Below, piece after piece: positions 57,673-64,000 of a DNA stretch of 64,000 bases. The stretch is from the NCBI GenBank assembly GCA_009760855.2, contig WPIO01000040.1, positions 2,075,001-2,139,000 of the forward strand, given 5' to 3'. Position numbers and translations under genes: made by a program. Source of the DNA: Cristatella mucedo (lineage: Eukaryota; Bryozoa; Phylactolaemata; Cristatellidae). The notes under the pieces were generated by a model. That model was not told the origin of the DNA. It worked only from the letters and a program-made list of their open reading frames with translations, and did not search any database. How positions within the stretch are numbered: the first letter of the stretch is position 1; the number at the start of each line of letters is the position of its first letter.

Positions 57673-59149
57673 CTGGTGTGAATGGCCCGTGCAAGCCATC
57701 GTCGGACCGACAGTCACGTTGCAGGCGTAAACGAGCGGGGCGAAAAGGACTCTCAGATGGTGGCTACGTGGCCTCGCTCGCGTCTCTCGCGAGACACTCG
57801 CCGCCGGCTCTCGAGAAGCCTCGCGGAAGAAGCCGTCGGGTCCGCTGCAGCGTCCGCCTCCGCTTCTCCGTCGCCCTCGCGAGGGCGCCGCCGCGGCAAT
57901 CGCCGAGCTGCCAATGCGGCCGGGCGCTACGGCCGTCAAGACTCAACATCTCGTCGTCGTCGCCGCCGCAGGAGGCACCGTCGCGGCGCGCCTTGCTTTA
58001 ATTATGGCCGTCAAACGCGGAACCATGACGCGAGCATTGAAAATTTGCCGGCGTCGCTAATAAAGCGCGCGCTCGTCAATATGGAGCTGGTTCGATTTGG
58101 TACGCTCCGTTGGCCGTTGCGCCGATTAGCTCGACATTTGCGCGCCCAATAATTGAAGCCGCCGCCGCCGCGCTCGAGGTAGCAACGAGAGGCTGCTCAG
58201 CCACTGTCTCACGTGACCGCGCCACGTGACCCGAGAGGCGCAGCCGCGACTGTCTCGCGAAGCCGCTTCCGCAGACCGCGTAGCCGCCGCTGTCAGCGAC
58301 GCTATCAGCTGAGTGCATTCGTGCGCGCGAGCAGACAGCACCGATAGCAGCGTCGATAAAACAACGCATCGACGGCTTCGACTAAGCGGCGGTGACTGAG
58401 AGTAAGCGCTCTCCGTATATCGCTGGCATAAGGGCAGGTTGCGACGAACTGTCTTACTCGCAGCCGCACATCGCCAACGGGCAAGCTATGGGCTCGCGGC
58501 AGCACGCGACCGCGCCACGTGACCCGAGCGGCCGGGCGCCGCGCGCGCGAGCGATGGAGCGAGGAGACAAACTCGCACGGACTTTAATTCTCGCCAAGCG
58601 CACGCGTGCGCCGACCGGTGGGCGTGGCTGGGAGGCGTGGCTGCGAGCATCGAAGGCAGCAGCCGAGCGCGGCCGCGCCGATCGCGGCCGCGCCGAGTCC
58701 GATGCGAAAGCATTAGGCGCCGCGGCCGCGTGCTGGAAGACAGCCAGACAGACTGGCAGCTCGTCGGACACCGGACGTCGGAGCTGCGTTGCAGTCAGCC
58801 CCGACCCCCCCCCCACCCCCGCGGGAAGATCGTCACGGGGTCGGCGTATCGCTCTTCACCGCGAGATAATATCGAGCTCAGTCGAAAGACTCCGACGAAA
58901 CCTACGTGCGGAGAACGTCGCGCGCGTGCGCGGCCCGAGACGCGGAGGGACGCGCGCGCGCGACTCCATCCTCCAGCTTTCTGCTTCGGCCTCCTCCTCC
59001 TCCTTCCGGCGCGCGCACCGTGCTGTCTGCGAACCTGCGACTCGTCTAAAAGAGAGAGCCAGAGAAAGGGAGCGATAAGAAAAAAAAAAGCAAAAGCCGT
59101 CGCGCAGCGGAGTCGTTCGCACGAGGTCCAACCGAGCACCCGCACCCCC
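57673..59149. other. GC-rich, no firm gene; duplicated 25-bp motif
   Basis: GCGCCACGTGACCCGAG follows ACCGC at 58216-58232 and again at 58509-58526. A C-run lies near 58805. Frames on all strands, nothing recognised. Confidence 0.3.

Positions 59150-59203
<54 letters not shown>
59150..59203. repeat. (AT)n(GT)n microsatellite
   Basis: About 13 AT then 14 GT units. Confidence 0.95.
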
Positions 59204-59207
<4 letters not shown>

Positions 59208-60015
59208 GCATAGTTTTGTGTGGCAGTTGAAACAGCAAACCTTTCACTTAAAAAAAACACGCTACTAGAGCGACAGCCTGCGAGATTTCCATGTAGATTT
59301 TCAGAGGGGCTGCAATTTTGTGCCATGGATATACAATACAGGTCCTGAGTAGAGCTCTTGAATTCTGTGTTCAGACACGTTTCCAGAGGCCGGTCGAGAG
59401 GTAGCGCCAGATGCCGAGGCGAGGAGCTGAATGTCCGCAAGCGTCGTCTAGCGCGGCATCCAGGCGGGTAAAGGCTTTCCAGCAGTTTTCGGAGCTAAGC
59501 TAGTAGGTAAAGTGAACAGCTAATTATAAGTTCGAAAATAGAAAAGATAAAAAAATAAAAAGGAAATCCGCGTGCCTGGACGGATGGCTGTTCTGAGCGG
59601 ACATCGGAGAAGACAAGTCCACGAGGCGTCGCCGGTCGCGCGACGCTTCCGGGTCGAGAGCTTATCGGCGCCGTATCAAAATCTTAGCTACGCCCCCCTG
59701 GTTTTACAGGGCGCGGCGGGGCAAGGTTGAGGCGAGACGGCGGGCAGAGTGGCCACGTTGTGGCCAACTCGCACGCAGCAGAGCCGTCGCAGAAGTCGCC
59801 AAAGCTGCTGAAGGCCTAGACATGCCGCGACATGCAGCCGACGCAGCTGGAGACTGGCGAATGCGAAAGCGAAACCGAGCGGAGCGCCGAGCCGGCGCCG
59901 CGGACTCAAGAGTCGCCGCGATGGCGCGCGCTCGAGCGCTACCTATCGCTAGCTACTCTCTATCTCTCTCGCTCTCCGGGACTTCCGCTTCTGCGGACTC
60001 CTGCGACCTCCTCAC
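59204..60015. other. Mixed, no firm gene
   Basis: An A-rich patch lies at 59535-59565. No supported exon. Confidence 0.35.
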
Positions 60016-60066
60016 CTCCGCCACACGAGAACCGAGCGGCTGCTGGTACAGTGAACCGCGGCCCAT
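60016..60066 (-). CDS. Weak candidate first coding exon
   Basis: ATG at 60066-60064 (AAGCGATGG context) opens 17 codons (MGRGSLYQQPLGSRVAE), ending in phase 0 at a donor (GCGGAG|GTGAGG). Short, with no partner exon found. It could be a chance combination. Confidence 0.25.
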
Positions 60067-60749
60067 CGCTTTTCCGAGAGCACGCGCGGACGGAAAGGTC
60101 GGGCGGGAGCAAAGGTCGCACGAGAGCAAATATGCCGCGCGGGAGAAAATATTCGAGCGCCTCAGGCACGAGGCTCCTGCAGGGCACGAGCGAGCCGTGG
60201 ACTGCCTAGTGGCGCCTGACTCGTGCGTCGATGGCGCACGTGCATCCGGTGTCCGGCTCGCAGAGGCCCGAGCGTCCGAGCTGACAGGGGTGACGCCGCA
60301 GCCGTCGCCGCGGGCTCGCGCAGTCTCGCGCTCAGCTCGCTGTGGCGCTCGGTCGCGCGAGCGCCGCCGCTCTTCGCATTCATCGACGGGTCGAGGTCAA
60401 GTCCGCGGGTCAAGGCCGCGGGTCGAGGCTCTTTATGCAACGGACAGAGCCACGTTGGACACGCGGTACGAGGCCGCGCCGCGCGGCCACGGATAGCGCG
60501 GCTCGAACGGTCGGCTCGCGAGGTCGTCGAGCGTCGTCGGCGAAACCGTTTCTCCGTCTTCCAAGTCCGCGGCGGAGGTACGCGCGGGCGACGGCCGCGA
60601 GGCCGGGCGCCGCGAGTTCTCAGCCGCGGCGCTCGGCCTCGCGGCAGGGCGCCATTTGCGCGGCGCCGCACGAACGCGGGCGCACGCGCGGCGAAGAGAT
60701 CCGGTGTCTCGCCGCGAGCGCAGCGAGACGAGAGCAAAAAACGACATCA
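60067..60749. other. GC-rich, no firm gene; 3' flank of the large gene
   Basis: Should contain the 3' UTR of the minus-strand gene ending at 60750. No clear AATAAA was found on the minus strand. Confidence 0.35.
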
Positions 60750-61367
60750 TCACTTGTGCTGCTGCTGCTGCTGAGTTGACGACTGGTTGCCGCGCGGCGG
60801 CGGTGGCGGCGCCTGCGAGAGCGAGCTGCCCCTCGACTTGCGGACTCCTCGACTTCCGGGCTGCTGCTGCTGAATTTCGGCGTTGGGCGCCGAGGCCGTC
60901 ATGCCCGGGTTGCCGCTGACGCCGCCGCCGGAAGCTTTCTTGCCGCCGCCGCCGCCGTTGACGCGCAGCGAACCGCGCAGCGCCGCCGCCTTCTTCTCTT
61001 TTCCCGGCGAAGGCGGCGCTTTGCCCTTCGAAGGTGACGAGGGCTTGACGAAGCTCCGTGCGAGCGCCGTCGGCGACATCTTTCGCGACGGGCGACTCGA
61101 CTTCTCCCTCGAGCGCCCGTCCGCCGGCAAGGAGGCGTTGCGCGCGTAGCGGCGCGTGGCCGACGACGCGGCGCGCAGGCGTGACTGGTCACGCTGGTCC
61201 GACACGCGTCGGCCCGACGATCCGGCGGCTCCATCCGGCGGATCGCAGCTAGCCGTCGCCGGCGTCGTGTGCTGCGACGAGCCGCCGCTCTGGTCGCGCA
61301 GCACGTCGCAGAGCGACCTCAGCGACTTGACAATCTCGCCCATGACCTTCGCCAGTTCGGCTTGACT
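60750..61367 (-). CDS. Terminal exon of large disordered-protein gene
   Basis: 206 codons including TGA at 60752-60750. The acceptor TTGCGTTTCCGAACAG ends at 61368. It begins with a predicted helix (SQAELAKVMGEIVKSLRSLC DVLRDQ). A Ser/Arg/Lys-rich tail follows (SREKSSRPSRKMSPTALARS, SPSKGKAPPSPGKEKKAAA), then a Gly-rich run, and it ends in polyglutamine (TQQQQQHK). The start is phase 0, matching the donors at 61508 and 61697. Likely phosphorylated and disordered; the function is unknown. Confidence 0.65.
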   Translation of the reverse strand, partial: SQAELAKVMGEIVKSLRSLCDVLRDQSGGSSQHTTPATASCDPPDGAAGSSGRRVSDQRDQSRLRAASSATRRYARNASLPADGRSREKSSRPSRKMSPTALARSFVKPSSPSKGKAPPSPGKEKKAAALRGSLRVNGGGGGKKASGGGVSGNPGMTASAPNAEIQQQQPGSRGVRKSRGSSLSQAPPPPPRGNQSSTQQQQQHK

Positions 61368-61507
61368 CTGTTCGGAAACGCAAGCGGTGCTGCTCGCTGT
61401 CGGTCTCGCTTTCGTGCAGCCGTTGGCGCCAGGCTCGCATAATCGCGGCGGAGTAATCGCTCACGTCCGGCGGCGGCGGCGCGCGTCAGCGGCGGAGCGT
61501 GCCTTAC

Positions 61508-61576
61508 GTAGGACCTGCGTCGTGCCTCGCTCCCGTGGTGCTCAGCTGTCGGTATGTTGTCGCTGCTCAGGAGGTT
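61508..61576 (-). CDS. 69-nt internal exon of the large gene (possibly cassette)
   Basis: Acceptor with pyrimidine tract (ACTTTGCTCTGCAG|AAC) and donor (TCCTAC|GTAAGG) enclose exactly 23 codons (NLLSSDNIPTAEHHGSEARR RSY) in phase 0-0. Introns on either side would be 120 and 140 bp. Because the flanking exons are also phase 0, the exon can be included or skipped without a frameshift, so alternative splicing is possible. Confidence 0.5.
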
Positions 61577-61696
61577 CTGCAGAGCAAAGTTCGGTCGCCA
61601 TAGCAGCAGCGGCATGGCGGTGCCGCCCGTCGCTGCACACTAGTCGCCGCCTGGCCGCTGTCTGATTGGCTGCCGTCGCCGCACGTGGCCGCTCAC

Positions 61697-64000
61697 CTCG
61701 GGCTGCTCGCCGGTCGCGCTGGCTATGGCGGTCACGACCGTGAGCTCGTTTCCGAGATCGCGCATGATTTTGGTCAAGTCGTGGCCTCCTCCACTGCCAC
61801 CGCCACAGGCCGCCGCTTGGCCGCTGCCGCCGCGCGATGCGGAAACGTTCTGCCCGCTAGACGGCGACACAGTCAGGAGCAGCGGCGGCGGTGCCGTCGA
61901 AGAGCGCCCAGCGCCTTGGAGACCAGCGGCGACCCTCGCGTCTTCGGCGGCGTTAGCCAGCGTGCCGCCGCCTAGCGGCTCCTTCCGCGTGGCAGCGCCC
62001 ACCTCGGTGAAGGCGGCGGCGACGAGACCAGCCCCGCCGCCGGCCGGTGTTCCTCCTCCTCCTCCTCCGACGCCGACTGCTGAGCCAGCATCGACAGTCG
62101 CACCGCCGACCGCCGGAGCCCGACGAGGCGACGCCTCGTCGGGCTCCGTCCGGCGCCGATCTGCTAGCGGCGAACGACCGACATCGGTTACGTCCGATCT
62201 GGTCACGAGTCCGTCAGCCGCCGCAGCGGCAGCCGGCAGCGCGATTTCCCTCGGCTGACTGCAGCCTGCCGCGACAGCTGCGCTGGCATCACGCTCCGAG
62301 CCGGGCGCCTCAGGGCGGGCCGTCGGAGGCGGGCGTCCGACCGCCTCCGACGGACGCCCGCCGCCGCTCGCGTCCCCACCGGGCGCAGCCGTCGTCTGGC
62401 CGTTGGCGGTGGCGTGGCGCTTCGCCGCTTCGCTGCTGTTGGCCGCAGGCACAGTGGCGCCGGCTGGAGCGGCGGCCTTCGGCGTCTCATCGCCAGGCTC
62501 GCTCGACTGGTGGCGGGCCACTTGAACGCTCGCGCCGACGTCGGGTGTCGACGCGGCTGCAGGCGCTCGCGAAGCGGCGCTCGGAATCGACGGCGAACCG
62601 CTCGCGGCGCTGGCGACTGTCCCTGCAGCCGCCGCCGCCGCCGCAGTGGCGGGCGCCAAAGAGGCGAGGCCTCGGAGGCTGCGATCCTCGGCGGCCCCGG
62701 GCATCAGACCCGCGGAATCTGGCGCGGCGGAGAGGGAAGGTGCTAGCGGCGTCACCGACTTGGCGACGTTCGACGAGTCGCCCGTTTTATCCGATCCGAG
62801 CGCTGGGGCAGCGGTGGCCTCGGCCGCTGGTCGCGGAGCGACCGGAGCAGACGACGAAGCCGCTGCCGCCGCCGCACTCGTCGCCATTGCCGCCATGGTA
62901 GCCGCCGCTCCGCTTGGAACGCCGCCGGTCCGTGCGGGTCCGGCGGCGGCCACGTCATCTGGTTGCGAACCTGCTAGCATCACGCCGGCGACGGCCGCCG
63001 GTTCGACGCCGAGCGCCAGCGACGGCAGACCGGTGCCTTCGTCGAGCGGTGGCGGTCCGACCAGCCAGCGCGTGGATTCCGTCGACAGGTCCAAAGGAGC
63101 AAAGACGGCTGCTCCGGTGCTCCGCCGGAGCTCTCCGCTCTCCGCCGGAGCGCTCGCGCGCTCTCTGCTCTCGGCACCTCCGGCTCTCAGCTGCTGCCCA
63201 GCAACTCTTGTGGCGACGCCATCAGCGGTGGCCGATTTCCCGTCGTCGAGCGGTGACGATCCGTCGCGGCCGCCCTTGACGTCAACCGTGGAGTCGGCGG
63301 GGCCGGATCCGACGGGCGCGACTCCGCCATCGGCCGCCGCCGCACGGCCGCCGGAAGCAGCGCGATGCCGCTCGTCGACGACCGGCTGCTGCTGCAGCAG
63401 CAGCTTCGGCTGCTGCGGCAGCGCTGGCGCTCGGTCGGCGTCGCGCGCGGAGTCGCCGCTCCGCGGCGGGGGCGCTTCGGAGCGGCTCGCGGCGAGAGCG
63501 CGAGCGAGCGGCGGCGGCGGCGGCGGCTCCTCGGAACGAGCGACGGAGGCAGCGGCAACGAAGCCGAGCCCGGCGCCGGCTCCGCCCACGAAGTTGTTAA
63601 TGCCGCCGTAGCTTCGAGCGTAGCCGTCTGCGAGAGGCGTCCCTCCGCCGCCGCCGAGACCCGGCGGCGGCGGCCCGGCGTCTTCGCCCAGCGTCGTCGC
63701 GACAGATGGCGAGCCGCCGTCGCGTTGTCCGTCAGCGAGCGCGCGTCCTTGCGCGCGGCCCAGATCGGCGCGGGCAGGCGTGGAAGCGACCTTGATTGCC
63801 GGGAAGCCCCCGGCAATCGGCAAGCGGCCGCTACCGAGCGACTGGAACGGCTGCGCCGCCGCCGCCCTCTGAAGTGCAAAGTCGAGGCCGGCGGCGGCGG
63901 CGGCCTTTCCTTCTTCTTCTTTGGTCGAAATGGCGGCTCCACCGCGGCCGTCTTCTTCCGATCCGTCTGCGCTTCCGCTTCTGCCATCAGCGGCCGCGGC
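61697..64000 (-). CDS. Large exon of an Ala/Pro/Ser/Gly-rich protein, partial
   Basis: Open on the minus strand from the right edge to a donor (CAGCCCGAG|GTGAGC at 61697), about 768 codons without a stop. Composition is disordered: Pro runs, Gln-rich (PQQPKLLLQQQPVVDE), Ala runs, many Ser/Thr-Pro. A short ordered patch lies just before the donor (HDLTKIMRDLGNELTVVTAI ASATGEQPE). Within the first ~150 bases from the edge another frame (MAEAEAQTDRKKTAAVEPPF) is equally attractive, and an acceptor-like CACTTCAG|AGG at about 63870 could mark the real exon start. The plus strand is also open for long stretches, a GC effect. No family is recognised; a scaffold or transcription-related role is only inference. 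Confidence 0.6.

Noticed and set aside
62646-63611. 321-codon plus-strand frame opposite the large disordered exon
   Set aside because: GC-rich DNA leaves both strands open. The minus frame has matching donors, acceptors and phases in three exons, while this one has none.

Overview
The window is animal (metazoan) nuclear DNA. It holds split genes with GT-AG introns, decayed non-LTR retrotransposons of the CR1/L2 type, tRNA-derived SINEs, a diverged satellite and very many microsatellites. CpG is not depleted in the GC-rich parts and the best-resolved introns are only about 120-220 bp, which suggests an invertebrate. The sequence does not let me name the species. Nothing prokaryotic, plasmid or viral was seen.

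Layout. 1-0.5 kb: LINE 3' end inserted next to a TIR-domain gene exon (0.8-1.3 kb, minus). 2-14.9 kb: GC-rich DNA with CT/GA arrays, short palindromes and several candidate exons (3.5, 5.3, 6.9, 8.7, 9.4 and 10.9-11.1 kb). 15-17 kb: a 2-kb LINE with recognisable reverse transcriptase and a SINE nested in it. 17.9-20 kb: a second tRNA-SINE family. 20.5-24.5 kb: GC-rich, with minus-strand exons and the best small gene (exons 24535-24428 and 24210-23896). 26-45 kb: microsatellite-rich, with few supportable genes, further LINE and SINE copies, and a SINE carrying a 92-bp palindrome. 45.7-54.2 kb: a lower-GC block, mostly a degenerate satellite of about 165-190 bp invaded by SINEs, LINEs and AT tracts. 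54.2-60.7 kb: GC-rich again, with a 204-bp GGA array, a 13-bp minisatellite and one clean internal exon. 60.7-64 kb: the 3' part of a large minus-strand gene for an Ala/Pro/Ser/Gly-rich disordered protein (three exons, all phase 0, entering from beyond the right edge).

The strongest biological story is the mobile DNA. One SINE family shares the 3' hairpin of the local CR1/L2 LINE, as expected if it borrows that LINE's reverse transcriptase. A second SINE family, a repeat physically linked to CT microsatellites, and a series of perfect short-loop palindromes (some in coding sequence) point to active sequence remodelling. Most long open frames here are artefacts of GC richness or microsatellites, so gene calls rest on splice signals, phase agreement and composition. 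None except the TIR exon and the LINE proteins could be matched to a known family.
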